NCBI RefSeq assembly: GCF_044901685.1
Contig: NZ_JBJDPS010000005.1
Location: 431,159 to 495,158, forward strand
Source: Micromonospora_G sp044901685
GTDB taxonomy: Bacteria > Actinomycetota > Actinomycetes > Mycobacteriales > Micromonosporaceae
Direction of reading: 5' to 3'
DNA length: 64,000 nt
Shown: piece by piece, positions 42,194 to 50,813 of the stretch
Layout: each line of letters begins with the position of its first letter
Numbering within the stretch: position 1 is the first letter of the stretch
Notes under the pieces: generated by a model
Database searches by the model: none
The model's input: the letters and a program-made list of their open reading frames with translations, nothing else
What the model was told of the DNA's origin: nothing
Made by a program: the position numbers and the translations under genes

Positions 42194-42986
42194 TCGGGAC
42201 CTCCTGTACCGGCGCCGGCCAGGAGAGCCGGGCCCGGCGGCGGTCCAGCAGGGTGCGGACCGGCACCTCCAGGGCACCGGCCGCGTTCATCAGCGGCCGT
42301 TTGGCCCGCACGGTCCCGCCGTGGCTGAGCACCTCGGCGGTACGCGGATCGTGTGGCAGGTGCGCGATGACCGGCAGGCCGAGCGCCTTGCTCACCTCTC
42401 CCGGGCTGTGGCCGTTGCCGACCAGCAGCAGTCGCAACGAACCGGGCAGCACCCGGTGCTCGGCGAAGTCGCGCTCGATCGCCCTGATCGTCGATCGGAT
42501 GCTGGAGATGTCGGAGAGGCGGGCGTTGGTCGTGACCAGCACGACCGCGGCCGCGCGCAGGATCGGCCAGGGCGGCGACGCGACCTGCAACCGGCCACAG
42601 TCCACCAGTACGTCGTACGCGGGGTTGCCTCGCTCAAGTTCGTTGAAAAAGTCGGCGAAGCGCTGCCAGAGAGGCGCGACGCTGCCGGCCTGTGCCGAGT
42701 CGACGATCCCGGGCAGCAGCAGCCGCTCCCGCTTCGGCGCGTCCAGGTCGACCAACTGTGACCAGAAAGCGGTCTCCAGGTTGCCGTCGCGCAGCTCCCC
42801 GACGGCCAGCTCCCCGATCCCGCGTGGGCCGCTCAACCCGCCCGCGAGGTAACCGGCGAGCACCGAACCACCGGCCGGATCGCACTCGGCGAGGACCAAC
42901 CGTCGGTGCCAGGAGAGGGTGCAGGCGAGGCTGGCGGTGGTGACCCCCGGTGATCCCTTGGCGGAGACAAAGGCGACGACGGCCAT
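42183..42986 (-). CDS. CpaE/MinD-like ATPase of the Tad locus with altered Walker A
   Basis: A 267-residue ParA/MinD-superfamily protein in the TadZ/CpaE position, expected to place the pilus machine. The deviant Walker A normally reads KGGxGKT/S; here it is SAKGSPGVTTAS, keeping the first lysine but with Val in place of the second, P-loop lysine. The second motif is LAECDPAGGS. ATP use may be reduced or altered. No receiver domain precedes it, unlike proteobacterial CpaE. TGAGCATG junction with cpaB leaves only 2 nt between genes. Confidence 0.85.
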   Translation of the reverse strand: MAVVAFVSAKGSPGVTTASLACTLSWHRRLVLAECDPAGGSVLAGYLAGGLSGPRGIGELAVGELRDGNLETAFWSQLVDLDAPKRERLLLPGIVDSAQAGSVAPLWQRFADFFNELERGNPAYDVLVDCGRLQVASPPWPILRAAAVVLVTTNARLSDISSIRSTIRAIERDFAEHRVLPGSLRLLLVGNGHSPGEVSKALGLPVIAHLPHDPRTAEVLSHGGTVRAKRPLMNAAGALEVPVRTLLDRRRARLSWPAPVQEVPNAV

Positions 42987-42988
42987 GC

Positions 42989-43651
42989 TCAGGCCGCCGA
43001 GGTCAGTACGACGGCGATCCGGTTGCTGGCGCCGAGCGCGACCACCGCCGGCACGTCCCTGACCGCGAGTGCGAGGTAGAGCACGACGCTGCTGGTGTCC
43101 GGCACGGCGGAGTCGATCACGGTACTTTCGAAACGGGTGGCCGGCGTCTCGGCGCCGGTGGTCTTGTTCGCGTCCGGCAGTGCGATCAGCAGCAGTTTGT
43201 CCCCCGGGCGGAGCTTCTTGGCCGGTACCGCACCGACCCGGAGGTTGATCGCGACCTGCTGCTGTCCGGGCGCGAGTAGCGGTTGGTCGGTGAACTGTCC
43301 GGGAGTGAGCAGGGTGCCCGGGGTCAGCGTCACGGCGGCTCTCTTGCCGACAACCTCGTTCATCCGGCTCGCCGCCACCGGCGTCAGCCCCTGCCCGCCG
43401 GCAACCTCGACGCGGGCCAGGTCGTCGGCGGTCAGGATCGCCCCGACCGCGACCGGTCGGGCCACCGCGAGGTAGCTGCCGGTGGACCGGACCGAGGTGA
43501 TCGCGAAGGCGGAGCCGAGGCCACCGAGCGCGACCAGCAAGACCGCCAGCCCGAGCAGCCCGGGGCGGATGCGTCTCTGCCGGACCACCTTCGGCGGCGC
43601 CACCGGCGCGTCGACCGGTCCGGAAGCGTTTCGGGTCGGTGCGACGGTCAC
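42989..43651 (-). CDS. cpaB: CpaB/RcpC-like SAF-domain protein
   Basis: A 220-residue membrane-anchored protein. One N-terminal helix (RPGLLGLAVLLVALGGLGSAFAI) is followed by an SAF domain (ARPVAVGAILTADDLARVEV ... GKRAAVTLTPGTLLTPGQF) and a CpaB/RcpC-type region (KKLRPGDKLLLIALPDA). CpaB/RcpC proteins act in the periplasm in Tad pilus assembly. GTG 43651 overlaps the upstream stop by 4 nt. Confidence 0.87.
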   Translation of the reverse strand: MTVAPTRNASGPVDAPVAPPKVVRQRRIRPGLLGLAVLLVALGGLGSAFAITSVRSTGSYLAVARPVAVGAILTADDLARVEVAGGQGLTPVAASRMNEVVGKRAAVTLTPGTLLTPGQFTDQPLLAPGQQQVAINLRVGAVPAKKLRPGDKLLLIALPDANKTTGAETPATRFESTVIDSAVPDTSSVVLYLALAVRDVPAVVALGASNRIAVVLTSAA

Positions 43652-44577
43652 CGGGTCACCACCTGAAGTTCGTCGATCTCGATCGCGACCGTGTCGCTCT
43701 CCCGGGTCGTGTACATCGGTTCGCCTGATTCCCCGCCGACGACACCCCAGGTCACCTTCCAGGTGCTGACGGCCTTGACGCCGTACTTGGCGGGGCCGCT
43801 GGGCTTCGGGTAGCCGGCATAGCCGCAGGGCGGCGGGCCGGTCTTGTTGGCCGCGTCCTCGTACGCCACCCCCCTGGTCAGGCAGGTGATCCGGGCGGTG
43901 TTGCCCATGTGCCACACGACCTTCTCGACGTTCGCCTCGATCCAGACCGCTACCCCTCGGTCGGCTGCCCCGCCCGGCATCGGTCCCCAGGTGGATCGGA
44001 AACCGTCGGCTCCCGGTTTGGCCCAGAGCCAGATCGGCAGGCCGACCAGGCCGGGTCCGGCGCCCGGGTCGGGGGCGATGCCGACGTTCACCCCGTACAG
44101 GTTGATGCTGGCCAGGGCCTCGGCGGCGAGGTCGGCCGGGTCCGGTGCGGCGCCGAAGCCGGGCGGCGGGGCAGCCAGGTCCACCGGCACCTGGTCACCG
44201 ACGCCGCCGGCACCGCCGCAACTGCGCAGGTACGACTGCATGCCCTCCGGGACACCTTCGGGCTGTGGCTCCTGGAGCTTGTAGTAGCAGCCGTCGGACT
44301 GGTTGAACCAACCGAGCACCTCGTCGTAACAGCGCATCGGCTGGCCGTTTCGGGTGCACTTGCGGGCCGTGCCGCCGTTGCCGCCGCCACCCCCGGGGTT
44401 GCCGGTCCCCGGTTCACCCGGCAGGTCGTCCCAGACATCGCAGTTGGTGGCGTTCGGCGGACAGACGGCGCCCGGGTCGGCGGCGGCCGGTCCGGCGAGC
44501 CCGACGGCGAGGGTCAGCGTCGCCACCGCGCCGATCGCGAGGATTCGCCGCAGCGGACCGGTCCGGCGGGTCAGCAC
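43648..44577 (-). CDS. secreted protein of the Tad operon, unknown function
   Basis: A 309-residue protein with a signal peptide (LAIGAVATLTLAVGLAGPAAA, cleavage near 34), a Gly/Asn-rich linker (GNPGGGGGNGG) and an extracellular domain with several cysteines (CTRNGQPMRCYDEVLGWF, CYYKLQEPQPEGVPEG, ARITCLTRG). Proteins of this kind recur in actinobacterial Tad loci without a settled name. It overlaps both neighbours (7 nt GTGCTGA with the lipoprotein upstream; 4 nt with cpaB), so it is an integral part of the operon and may be an extracellular pilus partner. Confidence 0.75.
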   Translation of the reverse strand: MLTRRTGPLRRILAIGAVATLTLAVGLAGPAAADPGAVCPPNATNCDVWDDLPGEPGTGNPGGGGGNGGTARKCTRNGQPMRCYDEVLGWFNQSDGCYYKLQEPQPEGVPEGMQSYLRSCGGAGGVGDQVPVDLAAPPPGFGAAPDPADLAAEALASINLYGVNVGIAPDPGAGPGLVGLPIWLWAKPGADGFRSTWGPMPGGAADRGVAVWIEANVEKVVWHMGNTARITCLTRGVAYEDAANKTGPPPCGYAGYPKPSGPAKYGVKAVSTWKVTWGVVGGESGEPMYTTRESDTVAIEIDELQVVTR

Positions 44578-45137
44578 GGCTGGTCCCGGTGCGCGGTGCC
44601 GGCGCTGATCAGCCAGCGCCCGTCGGGGTAGCGGGTGGCGGTCGCGGTGGCCAGGTAGCGGCCACTGGCGGAGCCGGGTACCACCGACTTGTCCTTGGTG
44701 TAGATCAGCCGATAGCCGGTGCCGTCGAGGCAGTCCTGGATCTCGGCGGTGGCCGGGACGGTGTCCAGCCGGACATCGGTCACCCTCGGATCGGAGATGA
44801 GCGTGCCGGTACGCATCGCGCCGTGCTCCTTCGCGTCACGAATGGTCAGCCGGACCTGGGTCAGCAATGGGTCGGCCAGATATTTCTTGAGTGCCGGGTG
44901 AAGTGGGTTCGCTGCTTTCTCGGCCTCGCGAGATGCGTCGAGATAGCCGGCATAGGCGGCGAGGGCGGCCTTTGACGCGGCGGCTGCCTCGGGGCCGGCA
45001 TCGGCCGTCGCGGCGGGCGGAGCGTCGAGTGACGCCGGTATGCCGGAATCCTGGTCCTTCGCGCAGCCGGCGCCCATGGCGACCGCCGCGATCGCGATGA
45101 GGACGGCGGGGAGGCTGCCCAATCGCTGTGCGTGCAA
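44571..45137 (-). CDS. lipoprotein, first gene of the Tad operon
   Basis: A 188-residue predicted lipoprotein. The signal AVLIAIAAVAMGAGC gives a lipobox cysteine near residue 22. The mature part (LAAYAGYLDASREAEKAANP ... YPDGRWLISAGTAHRDQPC) resembles small NTF2-like extracytoplasmic domains. The TTG at 45137 is preferred because AGAGGG lies 7 nt upstream and the signal peptide begins at once; the frame is open to 45281 but that part is Arg/Pro-rich and not signal-like. The 669-bp spacer upstream probably carries the operon promoter. Confidence 0.72.
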   Translation of the reverse strand: MHAQRLGSLPAVLIAIAAVAMGAGCAKDQDSGIPASLDAPPAATADAGPEAAAASKAALAAYAGYLDASREAEKAANPLHPALKKYLADPLLTQVRLTIRDAKEHGAMRTGTLISDPRVTDVRLDTVPATAEIQDCLDGTGYRLIYTKDKSVVPGSASGRYLATATATRYPDGRWLISAGTAHRDQPC

Positions 45138-45806
45138 CGGTTTACCCTCTCTTTCCGTCGCTCGCCGTCGGAAACACCGAGGTGCCGAACCTGCCCGATC
45201 TGGCCTGGTGGAGGTGTTGCGCCCGGGGGTACGGGCACGGCGCGGCGGGCGTACGCGGCTCTTGCCGGAGCCGGTCGCCACTGTTAAGGAATTTACTTAT
45301 ATAGATCTGACTGGATCTTGCCGCTTTTGGGTTATTCGCTTCCAGATCGGTTGGCTGACTCTTCTTGTCCGACGGTTGTACGTCACCCAAGGGGCGAGCA
45401 TAGGCTGACCGCCGACGATGCAACAGGGGCAATTGGAGAGAACACGTACGGTCACCAACTCGCGATCTGATAGCCGTAGGGGTTCTTTGATGGAAGTCGA
45501 TACGTTCCATCCCGATCCACGATCCCTTCCGGGGGTGTGGAGTCGTACTGCCCGTGCTGATGCACGTACGGATGCACTGCGATATACGGGGGATGGCGGC
45601 GATCTGGCCGTTTCCGTACCCCGGGTTCGGGGGGTGGTGCGCGGCTCGCCGACGCTCGGGCGCGCTGCGCTCGGCGGGCCCGGCGCGGGTCGGCGTGGGC
45701 CGACGATCTTCGATCGAAGATCGCTCCTGGTTGATCAAGAAACTACGGAACGTGTTGCCGAAGATCGGCTTCTGTCCGGTCCCGCCACCCTCGTACGGAG
45801 GTTCTC
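45138..45806. other. long spacer between the Tad operon and the divergent prepilin peptidase
   Basis: 669 bp without a convincing gene. Bases 45285-45420 are unusually AT-rich for this genome (AAGGAATTTACTTATATAGA near 45289) and are the best candidate for the operon promoter. The palindrome CGATCTTCGATCGAAGATCG (45704-45723) is perfect over 20 bp and is followed by GTTGATCAAG. A frame from 45490 to 45816 is open but has Arg/Gly-rich, non-protein-like composition. Confidence 0.7.
45704..45723. repeat. 20-bp perfect palindrome
   Basis: Two 10-bp arms with no spacer, 84 bp before the prepilin peptidase start. It could be an operator or part of a dispersed repeat; similar GATC-rich palindromes are common in Micromonosporaceae spacers as far as I recall. 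Confidence 0.9.
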
Positions 45807-46667
45807 GTGTCGCTGACGGAAAGCCGCCCCGGTCCGGAGAGCCCGGATGGTCCGGAGTGTCCGGACGGTGGGTCGCGCCCGGAGCGGAGCTGGTCGAAGC
45901 CCGGCTGGCCGCCGCGACTGCTCGCCGCCGCGACCATCGCCCCGCTGCTCCGCTGGATCGTCGCGGCCGACTCGGTGCCGCCCGGCGACGCCCGCCGCAC
46001 CGCCTGTGCCGCCTGCGGTACGCCGATCGGCCCGGACGGACCACTGCGCGCGCTCTCCCCGCTCGCTCGCTGCGGCGGCTGCGGCCGTCGGATCGGTGCC
46101 GCGCCGTTCGCCGTCGAGCTGGCCCTGGTCGCGGCGATCGGCGTGCTGGTCGTGCCCGCCCGGCCGGCGGTGGAGACGGTCGCCTTCGCCTGGTGGGCGC
46201 TCTGCGCGGTGCCGCTGCTCTTTGTCGATTTGGCGGTCCATCGGTTGCCGGACCGGTTGACCTACCCGGCGGCCCTCGGTACCTGGGCACTGCTCGGTCT
46301 CGCGACGCTCACCCCTGGAACGGGGTCCGGCGGGGCGGGATCGGGCGGGAGTCCGGGGCAGGGTGCTGCGGACTGGCTGCGGGCGCTGGTCGCCGGGGCT
46401 GCGGTGGCCCTGGTCTTCGCCGCCTCGACCCTGCTGCTGGGCCGGCGCGGCTTCGGGCTCGGCGACGCCAAGCTGGTGTTGAGCAGCGCCGCCGTACTGG
46501 GTTGGCTGGGCTGGTCGTTTGTCGTGTTCGGGCTGATGGTGGCATTTGCCGCTGCGGCGCTCACCGGCCTCGTCCTGCTCGCCGCCGGTCGGGTGCGCTG
46601 GTCCGGTCACCTGCCGTTCGGGCCGTTCCTCATCCTGGGCAGCTTTGTCGCGCTCGCTCTGGCCTGA
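45807..46667 (+). CDS. A24-family prepilin peptidase
   Basis: A 286-residue membrane aspartyl protease that removes the leader of Tad pilins. A cytoplasmic N-terminus holds paired CxxC motifs (CAACG, CGGCGRR), followed by about six helices. The two catalytic aspartates are in LFVDLAVHRLPDRLTYPAAL and in the GxGD motif GFGLGDAKLVLSSA. GTG 45807 has GGAGG 7 nt upstream. It is divergent from the Tad operon whose products it presumably processes. Confidence 0.92.
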   Translation: MSLTESRPGPESPDGPECPDGGSRPERSWSKPGWPPRLLAAATIAPLLRWIVAADSVPPGDARRTACAACGTPIGPDGPLRALSPLARCGGCGRRIGAAPFAVELALVAAIGVLVVPARPAVETVAFAWWALCAVPLLFVDLAVHRLPDRLTYPAALGTWALLGLATLTPGTGSGGAGSGGSPGQGAADWLRALVAGAAVALVFAASTLLLGRRGFGLGDAKLVLSSAAVLGWLGWSFVVFGLMVAFAAAALTGLVLLAAGRVRWSGHLPFGPFLILGSFVALALA

Positions 46668-46706
46668 GCGGGGTCGAGTTCGTCCTGGCTGGGAGGACTG
46701 ACCGGG

Positions 46707-46874
46707 TCAGGTCATCAGGCTGGTGAGGAAGTCACCGAAGCCCTGGGCGATCAGCATGAAGCCGCCCCCGAGGGTCTTGGCGGTGTGAGCGGCGCTGTCC
46801 GGTCGGAACGCGATGAAGAAGATCAGGAAGGCCAGCCCTCCCCAGGCAAACACTTTCTTGACAAAAACGGGCAT
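46707..46874 (-). CDS. 55-residue membrane protein
   Basis: A small gene: ATG at 46874 with GGAGGA 3 nt upstream, stop TGA at 46709-46707. The product begins MPVFVKKVFAWGGLAFLIFF, contains one membrane helix and ends GFGDFLTSLMT. The second half (TLGGGFMLIAQGFGDF) is amphipathic. It lies beside the Tad locus with no overlap. I recognise no family; the strong ribosome binding site and sensible composition support it as real. Confidence 0.75.
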   Translation of the reverse strand: MPVFVKKVFAWGGLAFLIFFIAFRPDSAAHTAKTLGGGFMLIAQGFGDFLTSLMT

Positions 46875-47017
46875 CTTTCCTCCGATGGGGCGATCGGCCG
46901 TTTCGTCCGGCCCAGGGAGTTCGGATGACAGGGTGTGTCGTGTCCGGTCGCTGACGTGTTGACGAGTCGCTGGCTTCCCGTCCGGAAGGCCGGCAAACAG
47001 GGCGGACCGGTGTGGTG

Positions 47018-47218
47018 CTATCTGGCCAGGAAGTGCCAGCCGATCCAGAGCCAGGTGCCGAGTACGACCAGCCGCCCGGTGCCGGTGCGCATCGCCGCGA
47101 TCAGGGCGTTGCCGAGCGGGGCGACCACACTGTTCGGGCGGCGCCCGGCGAGGTCGACCAGCAGCATGACGGCGAAGATGACGACAAAGCCGGCGACGAG
47201 TACGGCCCGGGCGGTCAT
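47018..47218 (-). CDS. 66-residue membrane protein
   Basis: Small protein with an N-terminal helix (AVLVAGFVVIFAVMLLVDLAGRR) and a second hydrophobic stretch (LVVLGTWLWIGWHFLAR). The ATG overlaps the stop of the upstream membrane protein by 4 nt (ATGA), so the pair is translated together. Unknown function. Confidence 0.75.
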   Translation of the reverse strand: MTARAVLVAGFVVIFAVMLLVDLAGRRPNSVVAPLGNALIAAMRTGTGRLVVLGTWLWIGWHFLAR

Positions 47219-47637
47219 CGGGTGACCAGCCAGGCGCCGGTGCTCAACCACAGGACGTAACCGGCGACCCGGCCCGGGTAGGTGTCGAGGAACGGGTCGG
47301 CCAGGATGCTCAGTGTCGGATGGGCCGAATCGTTGCCGGTGAAGAGGGCGACCAGTTCCCAGACGCAGAAGACCCCACCGAGTCCGTACCAGGCGATCGC
47401 GGTGGCTCGTCCGGCCACAATCGAGCGGCTCGGCACCCGCCGGGCCCCCCACCAGACCAGGGCCAGTCCGGGTGCGAGCACCACGGCGGCGGCGGGCAGG
47501 GTGAGGGGCCGGGCTATCGCGGCGACCAGCGCGTACGCGGCGATGGTGGCGGCGAGAGTGGGTGCCGCTCGGCTGACGAGTGAGCCGACCGTGTCGGCAA
47601 CCGGCGGCTCGGCTGTGTCCAGATCCGTCTGATGCAT
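47215..47637 (-). CDS. membrane protein of unknown function (about three helices)
   Basis: A 140-residue membrane protein: LAATIAAYALVAAIARP, AAAVVLAPGLALVWWGARR, AIAWYGLGGVFCVWELVALF and a final AGYVLWLSTGAWLV. Its ATG directly follows AAGGGG with no spacing, so a slightly later start is possible. It forms a coupled pair with the 66-residue protein downstream and lies 76 bp after the ABC permease stop. Confidence 0.72.
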   Translation of the reverse strand: MHQTDLDTAEPPVADTVGSLVSRAAPTLAATIAAYALVAAIARPLTLPAAAVVLAPGLALVWWGARRVPSRSIVAGRATAIAWYGLGGVFCVWELVALFTGNDSAHPTLSILADPFLDTYPGRVAGYVLWLSTGAWLVTR

Positions 47638-47713
47638 CCCCTTAGGATGCTGTGTTATTCCCCCTTTGTCCCCATCCGGCACGCGGGCGATCGTGTGGAA
47701 CTGGGCGAGCCGT

Positions 47714-48967
47714 TTATACCGTGGCCAGTGCCTCGGTCGGGGTGAGTCGGGCCGCCCGGATGGCCGGATAGACCCCGGCGACCACCCCGACCACCAGGGC
47801 CCCACCGATTCCCCCGGCCACCGCCAGCACCGGGACGACCGGCGGCCAGCCCTGGTAGCTCGCGTAACCGACGGTCGCCACCACACCGAGCAGGGTTCCC
47901 GCGACGCCGCCGAGGGTGGAGAGCACCACGGATTCGGTGAGGAACTGGCCCCGGACCTGACCCCGGTTGGCACCGAGCGCCCGGCGTAACCCGATCTCGC
48001 GGCGGCGTTCGAGCACCGAGATGAACATGGTGTTCGCGACCCCGATGCCGCCGACCAGGAGTGCGACCCCGGCCAGCCCGACAAAGAGCGCGGAGAGGGC
48101 GCTCTCGGTGACCCGCTTGGCGGCGAGCGCGTCGGAGGGCCGGGAGACCTGCACCAGGCCGGGCAGTTGTGGGTTGAGCGCGGCCGGCAGCACCGCCCGT
48201 ACGTCCTCCAGCGCGTCCTCGCGCGCCTGCACGTAGATCACCGTCGGGTGCCCGTCGAAGCCGAGCACCGTACGCGCCGCTTCCCAGCCGACCAGCACCG
48301 AACGTTCGAGGTCGGTGGCGAGCGGCATCGGGTCGAGGATGCCGATCACGGTGAACCAGTGGTCGTCGATGCTGACCTGCGGCGGCTCCTGCCCCGGCAC
48401 CAGCGTGGTGATCCCGAGCCGGCTCGCGGCGAGGTAACCGAGCACCACGGTCGGGAACTCCGCACTGGCCGGACCGAGGAACCGGCCGGTGCGTACCCGT
48501 CCGTTCACCGCCTCCAGCAGGTCGTTCCGACTCGCCAGGACGGTCAGGCCGGAGCCGTCGAACGGGTCGACCAGATCGGAGCGGCGTACCACCGCGTGGG
48601 TGTTGGCGACCGCGCTCACCCTCGTCACCGGCCCGATCCGACTGACCATCCCGACCGACTCCGGCGGCAACAGGACCGGCGGATCCTGGTCCGGCACCGG
48701 CTGGGCGCGGAGCATGTTGGTGCCGAGTGCGGAGAGTTGGTCCCGTACCGCCTGCTGGCTCGAGGCCGGGATGCCGGTCACGATGATCATCGTGGCGATG
48801 CCGATCGAGATGCCCAGGGCGGAGAGCGCCGCCCGCATCTTCCGGGTCCGCACACCGAGCAGCCCGAGCCGGAGTACGTCACCGGGCGAGAGCCGTACCG
48901 GTGTCACCGGTGCCGGGGAGGACGGATCCACCGGTGCGGTCCGACTGCCCGAGTCGACGAATCTCAC
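47714..48967 (-). CDS. MacB-like ABC transporter permease (FtsX domain)
   Basis: A 417-residue permease of the MacB/FtsX type with four helices: one after the N-terminal cytoplasmic part (AALSALGISIGIATMIIVTG) and three at the C-terminus (ALFVGLAGVALLVGGIGVAN, LSTLGGVAGTLLGVVATVGY, AVAGGIGGALVVGVVAGVYP). A large extracytoplasmic MacB_PCD domain (about 75-275) lies between. The conserved RRREIGLRRALGA coupling motif is present. GTG 48967 overlaps the ATPase stop by 4 nt. Confidence 0.92.
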   Translation of the reverse strand: MRFVDSGSRTAPVDPSSPAPVTPVRLSPGDVLRLGLLGVRTRKMRAALSALGISIGIATMIIVTGIPASSQQAVRDQLSALGTNMLRAQPVPDQDPPVLLPPESVGMVSRIGPVTRVSAVANTHAVVRRSDLVDPFDGSGLTVLASRNDLLEAVNGRVRTGRFLGPASAEFPTVVLGYLAASRLGITTLVPGQEPPQVSIDDHWFTVIGILDPMPLATDLERSVLVGWEAARTVLGFDGHPTVIYVQAREDALEDVRAVLPAALNPQLPGLVQVSRPSDALAAKRVTESALSALFVGLAGVALLVGGIGVANTMFISVLERRREIGLRRALGANRGQVRGQFLTESVVLSTLGGVAGTLLGVVATVGYASYQGWPPVVPVLAVAGGIGGALVVGVVAGVYPAIRAARLTPTEALATV

Positions 48968-49656
48968 TGCTCGCCCCCGTTCCGGGTGTCCGCCACGATC
49001 CGGCCGTCCCGGATCTCCACCCGACGGGGCATCCGGGCGGCGATGTCGCGGTCGTGGGTGATCACCGCGATGGTGGTCCCCTCTTGGTTCAACCTGGTCA
49101 GCAACGCGAGTACGGCTTCCCCGTTCGCGGTGTCGAGGGCCCCGGTCGGCTCGTCCGCCAGGACCAGCGCCGGTCGGTTGACCAGGGCGCGGGCGATCGC
49201 CACCCGCTGCCGTTCCCCGCCGGAGAGCTGGTGCGGCAGGTGCCGTACCCGGTGGGCCAGGCCGACCCGGTCCAGCGCCTCCAGGGCCAGCGGACGCCGT
49301 TGGCGTCGCGGCACCCCGGCGTAGAGCAACCCGGTGGCCACGTTCTCGGTCGCGCTCAACCCGTCGGTCAGGTGGAACTGCTGGAAGACAAAACCCAGCC
49401 AGCGGCCCCGCAGCGCGGAGAGCCGGCGGTCGGGGAGGGCGGTCACGTCCTGCCCGCCGACCCGTACCGTGCCGCTGCTCGGCAGGTCGAGGGTGCCCAT
49501 GATGTTCAACAGGGTCGACTTGCCGGAGCCGGAGGGTCCGAGGATGGCCAGCAGTTCGCCCTGCCGCACCGAGAGCGAGACGTCGTCGAGCGCGGTCACC
49601 CCGCCCGGGTACGCCTTGACCACCCGATCCACGTCCAGCACCAGGATCGGACTCAC
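48964..49656 (-). CDS. MacB-like ABC transporter ATP-binding protein
   Basis: A 230-residue nucleotide-binding subunit: Walker A GPSGSGKSTLL, Q-loop FVFQQFHL, signature LSGGERQRVAIARAL, Walker B LVLADEPTGALD and switch histidine in ITHD. It belongs to the MacB/LolD-type group. It overlaps the permease and the adaptor genes by 4 nt each, so adaptor - ATPase - permease form one translational unit. Confidence 0.94.
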   Translation of the reverse strand: MSPILVLDVDRVVKAYPGGVTALDDVSLSVRQGELLAILGPSGSGKSTLLNIMGTLDLPSSGTVRVGGQDVTALPDRRLSALRGRWLGFVFQQFHLTDGLSATENVATGLLYAGVPRRQRRPLALEALDRVGLAHRVRHLPHQLSGGERQRVAIARALVNRPALVLADEPTGALDTANGEAVLALLTRLNQEGTTIAVITHDRDIAARMPRRVEIRDGRIVADTRNGGEQ

Positions 49657-50813
49657 GAGGCGCTCACCACTTCCAGGCCCTCGGTCACGCCCGACCCGCT
49701 GACCTCCACCAGACCCTTGGCGAACATCCCGGTCTCGACCCCGGTGAGGGTGCCGTCCGGGAGTTGGAGTGCGTAACCACCCTCACGGAGTGCCACCAGG
49801 GCGCCGACCGGGACCGCCAGCACGCCCTTCCGGGTCGCGGTGGTGAAGCGGACCTGGACCGTCGCGGCGTCGATCGCGGCCACGTCGGCCGCCTTGACCG
49901 CGGTGACGGTGACGTCCACCTTGGGCGGCCCCGCCTGCCCCGCCGCGCCACCCGACGGGTCGTCCTGCACCAGGTGACTGATCGAGTTCACCTTCGCCGG
50001 GACCTCGGTGCCGCTGGGCAGGACGACGGTCACGGACGCGCCGACGGTGACGGTGTTCACCGAGGTGGCGGCCACCGGCACGGTCACCGCCTTGGCCGTA
50101 CTGGTCACCCCGAGCAGGTCGTTCGCGACCTCGGTGCCCGGCCGGGCCTTGACCGCGCCGACCCGTACCGCCCCGGGCAGGACCACCACCTGGCCGACGG
50201 TGAGCGTGCCGGTCGGCTCCATGCCGGTCTCCTGCTGCCATTTCTTGAGCGCCGCGACCAGGGCCGGGGTGAAGGTGGCGGCGGGTGGGCCGTACTTCTT
50301 CGGCTGTTTCGGTGGCCTCGGCTGGGTGCCCGTGGCGTAGCCGAGTGCCTTCAGGTTGTCCAGCAGGATTTTCACGTCACTGCCCTGCGTGCCCGGCTTG
50401 TCCAGGGTGCGGAAGAACGGGGTGTCGCCGAAGAGGACCAGCACCGGCTCGTCGTTCACCCAGTAGATCGGTTTGCCCCGGGTGATCTGGGCGCCGACCT
50501 CGGGCAGTTTGGTGACGATGCCGGTCCCGGCGCCCTTCACGAGCAGTTCGGGGCCGAAACCGAGGGTGCCGGGCAGGGACTGGCTCTCCGAGAGATCGGT
50601 CCTGGTGACCTTGATCATCTGTGCGGTCGGCGCGGTGCTCGCCGCTTCGCCGGCCGCCCCACCCCGACTGGCCAGTACGACCGCGCCCGCGCCGAGTCCG
50701 CCCGCGACCAGCAGGGTCAGCGTCCAGAGCAGCCCCCTCCGGCCGCTGCCGGGCCGCGACCCGTTCGGCCCCTCGGCCCGCCCCACCGCCCCGGCGTCGT
50801 CACTTCTTGCCAC
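49653..50813 (-). CDS. MacA-like adaptor protein with peptidoglycan-binding domain
   Basis: A 386-residue membrane-anchored adaptor. An N-terminal helix (GLLWTLTLLVAGGLGAGAVVLAS) is followed by biotinyl-lipoyl/beta-barrel segments (GTGIVTKLPEVGAQITRGKP, VGASVTVVLPSGTEVPAKV) and an inserted peptidoglycan-binding domain (SDVKILLDNLKALGY ... FTPALVAALKKWQQETG, about 140-195). This architecture is usual for actinobacterial adaptors that must cross a thick wall. GTG 50813 overlaps the upstream lipoprotein gene by 14 nt. Confidence 0.87.
   Translation of the reverse strand: MARSDDAGAVGRAEGPNGSRPGSGRRGLLWTLTLLVAGGLGAGAVVLASRGGAAGEAASTAPTAQMIKVTRTDLSESQSLPGTLGFGPELLVKGAGTGIVTKLPEVGAQITRGKPIYWVNDEPVLVLFGDTPFFRTLDKPGTQGSDVKILLDNLKALGYATGTQPRPPKQPKKYGPPAATFTPALVAALKKWQQETGMEPTGTLTVGQVVVLPGAVRVGAVKARPGTEVANDLLGVTSTAKAVTVPVAATSVNTVTVGASVTVVLPSGTEVPAKVNSISHLVQDDPSGGAAGQAGPPKVDVTVTAVKAADVAAIDAATVQVRFTTATRKGVLAVPVGALVALREGGYALQLPDGTLTGVETGMFAKGLVEVSGSGVTEGLEVVSAS

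Noticed and set aside
45418..45816. A 132-codon frame before the prepilin peptidase.
   Set aside because: No domain, Arg-rich, overlaps the supported start of the peptidase and crosses a palindrome. Kept as spacer.
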